DNA of 64,000 bases from Methylobacter tundripaludum SV96. Lineage in GTDB: Bacteria; Pseudomonadota; Gammaproteobacteria; Methylococcales; Methylomonadaceae. The position numbers and the translations under genes were made by a program. Below are positions 29,901 through 37,679 of the stretch, in pieces. The stretch's first letter is position 1; each line of letters opens with the position of its first letter. The stretch is from contig NZ_JH109154.1 of NCBI RefSeq assembly GCF_000190755.2, forward strand, positions 62,001 to 126,000, given 5' to 3'. The notes under the pieces were generated by a model. It was not told the origin of the DNA and did not search any database. It saw only the letters and a list, made by a program, of their open reading frames with translations.

Positions 29901-31330
29901 CAGGCCGCATCACCGGCTACAGAGACTCCGACCTCAACTACGACCAAAGTTTCAGTTACGACCCACTGGGAAGATTGATAAATTACACCGACCCTACCAG
30001 TCAAACCCGCTACAGCTACGATGCCAACGGCAACCGCACCGAACAGCAAGGTGGCGCACAGGGCAAAAGCTTTAACATCGAAGCCATCAGCAACCGCCTG
30101 CTGTCCATCACCGACAACCAGCTCCAGACCCTGAAAAGCTACAGCTACGATGCCGCAGGCCACATAACCGGCGACGGCTATCATCATTTTGCCTATGATG
30201 GCAGAGGCCGGATGGTGCAGGCCTCCAGCATCGGCCACGGCACTGAACAATACCGGGTCAACGGGCTGGGGCAACGCGTGGCGAAAATCCATGGACACGC
30301 ACATGAAAAGTCCAAAGATGACGATCATGACAGCAAGCAAACAGAGACCGACCACCATCGCAATGAGCAAGACAACCATCAAAACGATGTGCCAGCAGGC
30401 ATCTACTTCGTCTATGACCAAGCCGGGCACTTGCTGGGCGAATACAACCAACACGGCAAAGCAATACAGGAAACCGTCTGGCTAGGCGACATGCCGGTAG
30501 CCGTGCTGGCAAATAACCAGCATTACTTCGTCTATGCCGACCACCTCAACAGCCCACGGGCGATTACCGACCGCACCGGCAGAGTCGTCTGGCGTTGGGA
30601 CAGCGATCCTTTTGGCGCTACGGTCGAAAACGAAGATCATGACGACGACCATCATCACGCCTTCGGTAGCAAAAAAGCCGACGAAGACCCCGACCGGGAT
30701 GGGCAAAGATTTGTTTACAACCTGCGCTTTCCGGGGCAGTATTACGACAAGGAAACGGGGCTGAATTATAATGGATTTAGGGATTATGATTCGGAGGTGG
30801 GGCGGTATCGGCAGAGTGATCCGATTGGGCTAGCCGGAGGCATTAATACCTATGTATATGTGGGTGGGAATCCGGTTAACAGGATTGATCCGACAGGACA
30901 ATTTGCTCAAGTTATCATACCAGGGGTTGTCATCGGAACTGGCGTAGCTGCTATTCTTTGTGCGTCCAATCCTTCTTTATGCCAGAAAGCCATCAAAGGT
31001 TGCTTTGACGGCATCAACAAGATGTTTAATGAAGCTACTGACAAGCATCCGAGCACTCCAACAGGTCAACGTGGCTCACCAATGGATGTGCCTAAAGGTA
31101 CAAATGCTCCAACGACTATTGGTGATAGAGATTATGGCGGTCACGCTCTCGATCAGATGCAAGGCCGCGGTGTTCCTCCAAGCGCGGTCGAAGATGCCAT
31201 TGAGAACGGAAATTCAAGTCCGGACAAGAGCTACCCAGACTCACGCACCGAGAACACTAGTGCCGATGGTCGTGTTGTTGTTATTACAGATAATGACACG
31301 GGCCGTGTCATTACCGTTATCACTAAATGA
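26942..31330 (+). CDS. Exported RHS-repeat polymorphic toxin
   Basis: A 1462-aa protein with a Sec-type signal peptide (MRKILYLLLILSSNIANAG) and no PAAR domain. From about residue 145 a DUF6531-like opening (GNPINIGTGNKYQPETDYQG) leads into dozens of YD repeats (Y-D-x2-G-x2 units), ending in the conserved core end GLNYNGFRDYDSEVGRYRQS followed by DPIGLAGGINTYVYVGGNP. The variable C-terminus (about 150 aa) ends in a HALDQMQGRGVPPSAVEDAI domain resembling DUF4258-type RNase toxins. Two His/Asp-rich loops interrupt the late core. The core is GC-rich, the tip AT-richer, as usual for exchangeable toxin tips. GTG 26930 is an alternative start. The immunity candidate overlaps its stop. Confidence 0.9.
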   Translation: MRKILYLLLILSSNIANAGAFPAANTGPALTLTAESQCTQSGLSALYGTAYTYGIAGYNPSQWSGLKCKAFLNGVWTLTVFLFPYQYCPAGGSYYIYEDICVYASACIAPQKRNATTGICELPSTPAVIPLKNTGKPPLCSSGGNPINIGTGNKYQPETDYQGAGDFPLVFERTYNSDASTVSERLGTGSGWRHSYERSITSAANSSLATAYRADGSAYDFTLTGNSWSSPADVNLKLSRSASPDTWLLTTEDGSVETYNATGQLQSIKSRSGASQTLTYDANGLLTAVTHSNGRSLTLSYDSNLRVTTLQDPADGLYRYGYNNATGNLETATYPDQTTRTYLYNESANVGVDMPHALTGIIDENNHRFATFQYDNQKRAVLTQHAGGAERVSVAYGSNSNVVTDALGTARTHRFQTLQGVVKSIGSDQPAGAGCSAAASAISYDANGNTASRTDFNGNRSCYAYDLSRNLETTRIEGLAPGSSCPADLASYTPANSSERKTSSQWHASYRLPSQIDQAGQRTTFSYDAQGNLLQKIVSADGQTKTWTLTYNTNGQPLTIDGPRSDVNDVTHFSYDAKGDLNTVTDALGHVTTITSYNANGQPLALKDPNGLITTFQYDLRGKPVASGVGTEITRYNYDAAEQLINVTLPDASTIAYSYDNAHRLVSIADTLGNHIDYTLDKMGNRLSSQVTDPANNLTRTRAQVFDSLSRLAKTIGSQNQTANYGYDANGNVTTITDPLGNKTAFAYDPLNRLIKSIDPTGKVTQSSYDSHDHPLSITDPLAHITDYSYDGFGNQLSTDSPDTGQTQVSYDDAGNPQNRTDARGQTVNYSYDALNRVSQVTYADKPPITFTYDQGSNGTGHLTQMVDESGTTRWSYNLQGKVTSKSFNTGSLTLVAKYAYNSNGQLTALTYPSGKVVQLTYSNGQISAVDANRSSLLSNIHYQPFGPAQDWMFGNGVQTSRSFDLDGRLIDYDLGDRSRQLTYDAAGRITGYRDSDLNYDQSFSYDPLGRLINYTDPTSQTRYSYDANGNRTEQQGGAQGKSFNIEAISNRLLSITDNQLQTLKSYSYDAAGHITGDGYHHFAYDGRGRMVQASSIGHGTEQYRVNGLGQRVAKIHGHAHEKSKDDDHDSKQTETDHHRNEQDNHQNDVPAGIYFVYDQAGHLLGEYNQHGKAIQETVWLGDMPVAVLANNQHYFVYADHLNSPRAITDRTGRVVWRWDSDPFGATVENEDHDDDHHHAFGSKKADEDPDRDGQRFVYNLRFPGQYYDKETGLNYNGFRDYDSEVGRYRQSDPIGLAGGINTYVYVGGNPVNRIDPTGQFAQVIIPGVVIGTGVAAILCASNPSLCQKAIKGCFDGINKMFNEATDKHPSTPTGQRGSPMDVPKGTNAPTTIGDRDYGGHALDQMQGRGVPPSAVEDAIENGNSSPDKSYPDSRTENTSADGRVVVITDNDTGRVITVITK

Positions 31331-31641
31331 ACGAGGATTTGATGGACGAATTTTTAAGTCGACAATTGTCGCAAATTCGAATGGCAATAGCGGACTATCG
31401 AAAGGAAACACTCGGTTTGAATGCCCTAATTAATCGAATTGAAGCGGTTGGGAATATAATCGGGGGTGAGTTTTGGGAAGAACGACTGTTTCCACTCGTG
31501 CTAGATATGGAAAGAATTAATAGCGAGATTATCGATAAAAAACGAATGATGAATTCGGTTGAACGAGAACAAATCAATGTTACCTTAAACCTATTGGAAG
31601 CAATATTTGATAATTTGAGCGAAAGACGGGGTCAGTTCTAA
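31327..31641 (+). CDS. Candidate immunity protein for the RHS toxin
   Basis: A 104-aa acidic, helical protein (MNEDLMDEFLSRQLSQIRMA, then LVLDMERINSEIIDKKRMMN and LLEAIFDNLSERRG). No family recognised. The ATG overlaps the toxin stop (ATGA), the normal arrangement of polymorphic toxin and immunity genes, and base composition matches the toxin tip and not the RHS core. Function is inferred from position only. Confidence 0.65.
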   Translation: MNEDLMDEFLSRQLSQIRMAIADYRKETLGLNALINRIEAVGNIIGGEFWEERLFPLVLDMERINSEIIDKKRMMNSVEREQINVTLNLLEAIFDNLSERRGQF

Positions 31642-31693
31642 CATTCCAACATTTATGGCCGACATTTTGATGTTTAAATATAAAAACAGTGCA

Positions 31694-31770
31694 GTAGGCT
31701 GGGTTGAATGTAATGAAACCCAGCGTTGTTCGCATTAATTCTGGGTTACGCGTTGCTCTACCCAGCTTAC
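31694..31770. repeat. 77-bp interspersed repeat with inverted ends
   Basis: GTAGGCTGGGT at 31694-31704 and ACCCAGCTTAC at 31760-31770 are near-perfect inverted ends. The interior carries TGAAACCCAGC and TTCTGGGTTACGCG, also complementary. MITE-like; it abuts the transposase element. A related GTAGGGTGGGTT-type repeat is widespread in bacteria. Confidence 0.7.
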
Positions 31771-31820
31771 GGCACCGGAATTTCGGGCAACGAAAAACTG
31801 TCGCCCGACGTAAAAAAGCC

Positions 31821-32766
31821 GGGGTCAGGCCTTACATTTGACATATCTATCATGCTGCCTTACTATTTTGTCAGTTTAATTTCGTATCGGATATACAGAT
31901 GGCGAGGCCTTTAAGAATTGAGTTTGCGGGGGCGTTATATCATGTAACTGCGCGAGGTAATGCTCGGGAAGATATCTATCGAGATGATGCTAATCGTCAG
32001 CAGTTTTTGATGTTGCTACAGAATACGGTCAATCGCTATGACTGGTATTGTCACGCTTATTGTCTAATGGACAATCACTATCATTTGTTGATTGAAACCA
32101 ATACGCCAACCTTGTCCAAAGGCATGAAGTTTCTCAATGGCACTTACACGCAATATTTCAATCGTCAACATCAACGTGTAGGCCATGTATTTCAAGGCCG
32201 ATTCAAAGCCATACTGGTGCAAAAAGATTCCCACTTGCTGGAATTGGCACGTTACATCGCTTTGAATCCGGTGCGTGCTCAAATGGTGCATAATGCAGCA
32301 GAGTGGCGGTGGAGCAGCTATCGTGCAACGGCTGGATACGATGACAACGACGCCTGTTTAACCACCGAATGGATACTCGCCGGATTTGCCGAAACAAAAA
32401 TCGTCGCACAGCAACGCTATCGCGAGTTTGTTCAAGAAGGCAAAGGACAGTCTTCACCTTGGCAACAGTTGAAAAATCAGATTTTTCTGGGTGACGATGG
32501 TTTTGTAAACAACATGCAATGCAAGCTTAACCCAGAGCAATCGCTTAAAGATATACCCAAAAAGCAAAAACAAGCTCCTGTAAAACCATTGAGTTATTAT
32601 GCTGAGCGATATAAAACCCGCGACGAATGTATGACCCAAGCGTATTGGAGTGGACACTATACACTTGCCCAAGTGGGCGAATATTTTGGCGTGAGTTACG
32701 CCACCGTGAGTCGGGCGGTGAAACAGGCTGAAAAGAGGGGGAGTGTCAAATGTAAGGCCTGACCCC
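31821..32766 (+). mobile_element. REP-associated transposase element with 23-bp inverted ends
   Basis: 31821-31843 and 32744-32766 are perfect 23-bp inverted repeats (left end starts GGGGTCAGGCCTTACATTTG). They bracket one transposase ORF, whose stop codon lies inside the right end. Just outside the right end, CCCCTGACTCATTTGACCCC repeats similar words, suggesting nested ends. No IS-type target duplication was seen. Confidence 0.8.
31899..32762 (+). CDS. REP-associated tyrosine transposase (RAYT/TnpA-REP, IS200-like)
   Basis: A 287-aa HUH-type transposase: MARPLRIEFAGALYHVTARG opening, the metal-binding H60-Y-H62 in CLMDNHYHLLIE, and the catalytic-tyrosine region ELARYIALNPVRA followed by WRWSSYRA. 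It also has a C-terminal helix-turn-helix-like segment (YTLAQVGEYFGVSYATVSRAVK), found in some members. The last residues (SVKCKA) and stop are encoded by the right inverted end. It cleaves and joins single strands at REP-like hairpins in known cases. The gene appears intact. Confidence 0.93.
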   Translation: MARPLRIEFAGALYHVTARGNAREDIYRDDANRQQFLMLLQNTVNRYDWYCHAYCLMDNHYHLLIETNTPTLSKGMKFLNGTYTQYFNRQHQRVGHVFQGRFKAILVQKDSHLLELARYIALNPVRAQMVHNAAEWRWSSYRATAGYDDNDACLTTEWILAGFAETKIVAQQRYREFVQEGKGQSSPWQQLKNQIFLGDDGFVNNMQCKLNPEQSLKDIPKKQKQAPVKPLSYYAERYKTRDECMTQAYWSGHYTLAQVGEYFGVSYATVSRAVKQAEKRGSVKCKA

Positions 32767-32914
32767 CTGACTCATTTGACCCCCTGGCTCATTTTGGCGA
32801 TGCCTCAGAATCTGCCTGCCTTTTCCGTGAATTCACTGGATTCTTTTATGGTTTGCGTACTTGCTGCGAACAGTCCATCATCAGGCACCCGTTTTCTCAA
32901 ATTAAGATTCGCTG

Positions 32915-34189
32915 ATGAATAGCTTAACTAATACATGCAGTAATATCGTGATTGTGGATGATCTGCCGAATAACCTTCGTGTTTTGAGCGAGATTCTGCA
33001 ATCGGGAGGTTACAATGTACGTCCGGCGATAAATGGAGAAGTAGCTTTAAAATCAATTGCATATAACCTACCCGATCTTATCTTGCTGGATATTCGCATG
33101 CCGGGTATGGATGGATACGAAATTTGCCGGCAGCTCAAGAACGACCCCATGACACGGGAAATTCCGGTTATTTTCATTAGCGCTTTAAACGACATTGAAG
33201 ATAAATTGGCCGCTTTTAATGTCGGCGGCGCCGATTTCATATGCAAACCTTTCCAGACGGAAGAGGTGTTGGCGCGGGTCGCCACACATACGGCTTTATT
33301 TAAGTCTCGGCAGGCAATTAAAGCGCGCGAAGAATGTCTCCAACGCAGTCTTCAAGACCTGGAAGCGGCACACTTACGCTTGAAAGAGATGAGCGGCCAG
33401 CTGCTGCAATCCGAAAAATTGGCATCTATAGGGCTTTTGGCCGCCGGGGTTGCTCACGAAATTAATAATCCTATCGGATTTATCAGCTCAAATCTCAATA
33501 TCCTAAAAAGTTACGTCGGCTCCTTACTGCGCTTGATAGACGAATATGCCTTACTAGAAACCAATGCGCCGGCTGATACGCTAAAACGGATAGACGAAAC
33601 CAAGCAGGAAATCGATTTACTGTTTTTGCGTCAAGACGTGCTGGAATTGATAGGAGAGTCAATCGATGGGAGTGGGAGAGTTCGCAAAATTGTCCAGGAT
33701 TTGCGCGATTTTTCGCATCCCGGAGACTCCGAATGGCAGCAAGTCAATCTGAATACGGCATTGGATAGCTCGTTAAACCTGGCCTGGAACGAGATTAAGT
33801 ACAAAGCGGAAGTCATCAAGGATTACGATGATGTGCCGATGGTTGAATGCCTATACCATCAAATTAACCAAGTATTGCTTAACCTGTTGGTTAATGCCGC
33901 GCAAGCAATAGGCGAAAAAGGGCAGATTATTTTACGGACGCGTCGGCAAAATGACTGGGTTACTATCTCGGTTATCGATAACGGCTACGGAATACCGCCT
34001 GAAAATATCGAAAAAATATTCGATCCCTTCTTTACCACTAAACCGGTCGGCAAGGGCACCGGCTTAGGGCTATCGACGGCCTACGGCATTATTGCCAAAC
34101 ATGGAGGTAGGGTTGTTGTAGACAGCACGCTAGGTAAAGGAGCGGCGTTTACAATTTGGCTGCCTATTAAGCGTAACGATTCAGCATAA
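32915..34189 (+). CDS. Response-regulator receiver / histidine kinase fusion
   Basis: A 424-aa cytoplasmic protein with an N-terminal receiver domain (phosphoacceptor D59 in LLDIRMPGMDGYE, K111 in CKPF), a coiled coil (about 120-165), a HisKA domain with H181 in GVAHEINNPIGF, and a HATPase domain (NLLVNAAQAIGE, VIDNGYGIPPENIEKIFDPF, GTGLGLSTAYGII). The receiver-first order means the kinase is probably controlled by phosphotransfer from another kinase. There is no membrane segment and no adjacent partner gene. Output unknown. Confidence 0.92.
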   Translation: MNSLTNTCSNIVIVDDLPNNLRVLSEILQSGGYNVRPAINGEVALKSIAYNLPDLILLDIRMPGMDGYEICRQLKNDPMTREIPVIFISALNDIEDKLAAFNVGGADFICKPFQTEEVLARVATHTALFKSRQAIKAREECLQRSLQDLEAAHLRLKEMSGQLLQSEKLASIGLLAAGVAHEINNPIGFISSNLNILKSYVGSLLRLIDEYALLETNAPADTLKRIDETKQEIDLLFLRQDVLELIGESIDGSGRVRKIVQDLRDFSHPGDSEWQQVNLNTALDSSLNLAWNEIKYKAEVIKDYDDVPMVECLYHQINQVLLNLLVNAAQAIGEKGQIILRTRRQNDWVTISVIDNGYGIPPENIEKIFDPFFTTKPVGKGTGLGLSTAYGIIAKHGGRVVVDSTLGKGAAFTIWLPIKRNDSA

Positions 34190-34283
34190 CTATAATCAAC
34201 TCCTTACTGTCAACCGCGCCAGAGTATGTTGATGAAGCCAGGCAATGCTACCATCCGCCGGGATTGTTCAACGGAGAAAATGG

Positions 34284-34375
34284 GAGAAAATGGGGACGGA
34301 GCCCGAAAAATTTGGCCTTAGTTTGAGGGGAAAATGAGTGTGATGATGAACATCGGGCTCCGTTCTCATTTTCTC
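34284..34375. repeat. 92-bp MITE-like repeat with 23-bp inverted ends
   Basis: Ends 34284-34306 (GAGAAAATGGGGACGGAGCC...) and 34353-34375 (...GCTCCGTTCTCATTTTCTC) are complementary at 21 of 23 positions. A short AT-rich centre lies between. No coding capacity. The ends differ from those of the nearby transposase element. Confidence 0.8.
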
Positions 34376-34440
34376 AATAGAATCAATGCGGTCGGTGGCG
34401 TTGATTTTTAACCCCATTGATTCCTCACAAACAATTTACC

Positions 34441-35628
34441 TCAATGAAGCGCAACCTTTTGTATACTCTTGGTTTTACCGGCCACCTTAATATCGGTTTT
34501 GGGTTTATAAAAGTTTTTGCTTTTAGCCGGGAGCTTGCTGACAGGTTTTATACTGGCTTGGGCCTGTTTGATAACTTTAGGCGGAAGCTTGCTCTTGTTA
34601 ATGGGTTTAATGCTAGTCTTGACCCTAGTGATAGTTTTAGGTCGAACCGTGTTAACGCCTCTAATGTTGGTTTTGATTCGACTGATATTTTTGTGCTTAG
34701 GCGTATAGCTGACCTGATTAGAGGTTGGTATTGAATGCGTAGCGGCTCCATTGCCGCAATCAAGTTGGTAGGGCGGGGTGCCGGCTGAGCTTGTAGGCAT
34801 GGTGTTGATGTTTCTTGCAGAATCGACGTTGGTTAAATTAGCGAAACTGGCATCCATTTTTTGCATCATTAACTGATAGCGTTCTTTGCTGGTCATACCG
34901 CCCATCACCACGCCGATCAGGTGTTTGCCGTTTTGATGCGCCGCGCCGATCAGGTTGAAACCGGAACCGCAGGTAAATCCTGTTTTCATACCTTCGGCAC
35001 CGGGATAGCTGGCTGTAAACTTGTTGATGCCTCGCAGCTCTGTCCCTTTGTAATTAAAGCTGTGCGCAGAAAAGTAATGATAATACTCGGGAAAATTGCG
35101 CTGTGCTTTCCATGCCAGAACGGCCATATCTCTGGGCGTAGTCACTTGCCAGTTGTTGGGAAGGCCGGTCGCGTTCATGAAATGGGTGTTATACATGCCC
35201 AATGAATCCGCTTTTTCCGTCATATTAACGGCAAAATTCTCTTCCGTGTCACCCAGATGTTCCGCAAGAACAACAGAGGCATCATTCGCAGAACGGGTAA
35301 TAATGGCTAAAATAGCGTCTTCGACGGTTAAATGTTCGCCGCGTCTCAAACCCAGTTTGCTGTTGGGTTGCTGTGACGCGCGAGTTGATGCGGTTAAGGT
35401 GTCGTGCAGATGAATTTGACCCGCTTTCAACGCGTCGAATGTCATGTACAGTGTCATCAGTTTTGTGAGCGAGGCGGGATACCATGACTGAGTTGCTTCT
35501 ACTTCATGTAAAACGTTGCCGTTATCTGCGTCGATAATGATGGCGGCATGGCGACCATAACTGACTTCGGACACTGCAAACAACCATACGGCATTTAAAA
35601 TAAGTAGCGTTAGTTTAACTTTAGTCAT
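34441..35628 (-). CDS. D-alanyl-D-alanine carboxypeptidase (PBP5/6-type) with basic repeat tail
   Basis: Periplasmic serine peptidase that trims pentapeptide stems. A signal peptide (LTLLILNAVWLFAVSEVSYG) precedes the three catalytic motifs S53-L-T-K56, S113-A-N115 and K215-T-G217. After about residue 265 the usual PBP5 C-terminal beta domain and amphipathic anchor are replaced by a ~130-residue Lys/Thr/Pro-rich tail with loose repeats (KTNIRGVN, KTITRVKTSIKPIN, QASIKPVSKLP, KTDIKVAGKTK). A charged wall-binding or linker role is inferred. It stands alone. Confidence 0.92.
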   Translation of the reverse strand: MTKVKLTLLILNAVWLFAVSEVSYGRHAAIIIDADNGNVLHEVEATQSWYPASLTKLMTLYMTFDALKAGQIHLHDTLTASTRASQQPNSKLGLRRGEHLTVEDAILAIITRSANDASVVLAEHLGDTEENFAVNMTEKADSLGMYNTHFMNATGLPNNWQVTTPRDMAVLAWKAQRNFPEYYHYFSAHSFNYKGTELRGINKFTASYPGAEGMKTGFTCGSGFNLIGAAHQNGKHLIGVVMGGMTSKERYQLMMQKMDASFANLTNVDSARNINTMPTSSAGTPPYQLDCGNGAATHSIPTSNQVSYTPKHKNISRIKTNIRGVNTVRPKTITRVKTSIKPINKSKLPPKVIKQAQASIKPVSKLPAKSKNFYKPKTDIKVAGKTKSIQKVALH

Positions 35629-35924
35629 GTAAAACTGTTCTCAAAAAAATCGATAATCAAAAGCACGAGTGCCGGTTTCATTCGCTTAACCCTGATTGTC
35701 CGAGCGCCAAAAAATAGGCGCTTTCGGCGACACGGTCACGCTACGTATCATTTAGTGCCGCGCTCTGTGCTTAACAGATCCTGCGTACTGTAAATTTCAA
35801 AAAGCGGCGATTATAAACCCCGTTGTTTGTAATGCGTAATCATATTTTATGGGCTGTGGGATGTGCCAAAGAACCAGGCGTATGACTAAGTGGTGTGCTT
35901 AGCTTGGTCGGCTCATCCTGCGCA
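35629..35924. other. Intergenic region
   Basis: No gene seen. A small hairpin AGCGCC (35703-35708) / GGCGCT (35717-35722) around an A-rich loop is present, without a T-run. Nothing else recognised. Confidence 0.4.
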
Positions 35925-36905
35925 CTAAAACCTTAAGCAAGTATAAGGCGGCTCTCCCTGGCAAACTCCCCAGAAATTGCCGAAGTCGCCTTCTTCGCCA
36001 GGTTTCCAGTTTTCTGAAAACGCTTCAAATACTACGCCCGACCAGCCCTTTTCGGCTAGTTTTTTGAAGGTCGATTTAACGACCAAGGCTTGATTCTTCT
36101 TGCCGGCAACGCCGCAACGCTGCTGGGTGAACTTATTGGTTTCAATGCCGCCTTCGGGGCCGTTCGGCCAGCCGAATTCGGTCAGGATTATTTCTTTACC
36201 GGGATAAGTCCGGCGCAGTTGTTCAATTCGCGCAATATGAAAATCAGCCGCCTTGTTTGCCGGAGTGCAGGGAAGAACGTCGGAATGCTTGTTTTCCCAC
36301 CACGGGAAAACATTGATGCCTATCCAATCGACTTGCGCGCCGAAATTGGTTATGTGACAGGGTGATACGCGGTTGCACCACTCCCACCAGGTATCGATTG
36401 TGGTGATCGGCTGGACTACGCCTGCTTCGCGCAGGGCGCTTATGCAACGGCTGATTTCGCCGTCAAAGGCATAGTTGTGACGGGTTCTGACTTCGGAGCC
36501 GCAGCTTAGCTTTATGATGGTTTTGGGATAGGCTTTGGCGACCTCAATGCCTGCAGTTATGGATCGCGAATTGACGGCGATGTCGTTATCCAGCCAAATG
36601 ATTGCAATGACTTTAAGATGTCGGGCTTCGGCGGCGGCAAAGGTGTATTCCAGGCCATTCATGACCCCATAGGTCATGATGCAGCGGAACGGGGTTTCTT
36701 TGATTAATTTGTCCAATAGTTGATCAATTAACTCTTTGGACGGATGTGCGCCGTAATCGGGGTTGAGCTTGCCCACGTAGGGACTAAAAGCGGCACACTG
36801 CAATGCGCTGGGCTTAACCGATTTTGTTGCTTTTTCTCGTGCTGATGCGTTTTGGCAAACAACTAACATCATGGAAATTACGATGAATGATAATAACTGT
36901 TTCAT
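35925..36905 (-). CDS. GH17-like secreted glycoside hydrolase
   Basis: A 326-aa exported protein (signal peptide MKQLLSFIVISMMLVVCQNASA). It folds as a GH17-type TIM barrel, as suggested by CAAFSPYVGKLNPDYGAHPS (strand 1), VDWIGINVFPWWENK and the nucleophile strand EIILTEFGWPNGPEGG. GH17 enzymes are beta-1,3-glucanases or glucosyltransferases. ATG 36905 is chosen because upstream codons lack signal character. It could act on an exported glucan, but no glucan-synthesis gene is near. Substrate inferred only from the family. Confidence 0.8.
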   Translation of the reverse strand: MKQLLSFIVISMMLVVCQNASAREKATKSVKPSALQCAAFSPYVGKLNPDYGAHPSKELIDQLLDKLIKETPFRCIMTYGVMNGLEYTFAAAEARHLKVIAIIWLDNDIAVNSRSITAGIEVAKAYPKTIIKLSCGSEVRTRHNYAFDGEISRCISALREAGVVQPITTIDTWWEWCNRVSPCHITNFGAQVDWIGINVFPWWENKHSDVLPCTPANKAADFHIARIEQLRRTYPGKEIILTEFGWPNGPEGGIETNKFTQQRCGVAGKKNQALVVKSTFKKLAEKGWSGVVFEAFSENWKPGEEGDFGNFWGVCQGEPPYTCLRF

Positions 36906-37022
36906 AAAACCCTCGACAGCAATGATTAGGTGGAGCGGAAAGTAGGGCGTGTCGTACGCGCCAAAGGATTGGAAAATTATTTCGGCAGCGGAAAAAGCGC
37001 GCACGGCACGCCCTGGCTATTC

Positions 37023-37679
37023 TTACCGTTTATTTCTTATAACAAAAAACGGAATAACGCAGCCTATCAACGCACAAACAATCAACACCGCCCAAGCCGT
37101 TTGATTCCAATCTACCGGATAAATATCGGCTTTGACCGGCTTGCTGATGCCGGGAATGCTGGGTAAATCGCCATCGCCGCCATCGACTTTTAATTGCGCC
37201 TTCATGCCTTTTTCCATGTGTTGCGCCAACTCGCAATGAACAAGATAGGTTTTTTTCTGGCTGGGCACAATCAATGAGGCCTTTAATTCGCCTTGTCCGT
37301 AGAGTTCCAGATGAAACATGCCTTGAGGGTATATATAGCCCGGTAAGCCGTGAATCATTAACTGATGACGGATCTGGTCATCATTGATGAAGGTGATGTT
37401 GATTCGGGAGCAGGGCTTGACATCCCATTCCTGATTGTCAAAAGCAAACATTTTACCGGGGAATTTCAGCGCGTGTTTCTGACCGGCGTGGATGGTGATG
37501 TTGACGTCGCCGGAAATCTTCGGGCAGTCCTTGGGAAGATTGTCGCTGTTGGCATTCATGATCATGCCTTTTTCGTCCATCATCATGCTGCCGTGATGCA
37601 TCATTGCCATGGTCTCATCCCCAAGTGCCGCGTGGGAATGCAGGCCCAGCATTATCAGGAGTGTCACTAAACATTTCAT
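37023..37679 (-). CDS. Membrane-anchored cupredoxin-domain protein
   Basis: A 218-aa protein with a signal peptide, a Met/His-rich segment (MAMMHHGSMMMDEKGMIM), a cupredoxin domain with type-1 copper ligands (H105 or H110 in IRHQLMIHG, C149, H154 and M159 in VHCELAQHMEKGM) and a C-terminal membrane anchor (WAVLIVCALIGCVIPFFVI). It overlaps the multicopper oxidase stop (ATGA), so the two are co-translated. Likely an electron donor or copper partner of the oxidase in the periplasm. The stretch LHSHAALGDE near the signal cleavage site resembles the end of the family B repeat. Confidence 0.88.
   Translation of the reverse strand: MKCLVTLLIMLGLHSHAALGDETMAMMHHGSMMMDEKGMIMNANSDNLPKDCPKISGDVNITIHAGQKHALKFPGKMFAFDNQEWDVKPCSRINITFINDDQIRHQLMIHGLPGYIYPQGMFHLELYGQGELKASLIVPSQKKTYLVHCELAQHMEKGMKAQLKVDGGDGDLPSIPGISKPVKADIYPVDWNQTAWAVLIVCALIGCVIPFFVIRNKR

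Noticed and set aside
27686-30454. Several minus-strand ORFs of 70-236 aa
   Set aside because: Shadows of the GC-rich, repetitive RHS core; low complexity and no family.
31726-31914. Small ORF between the immunity gene and the transposase
   Set aside because: Covers a repeat and the transposase left end, with no similarity or ribosome site.
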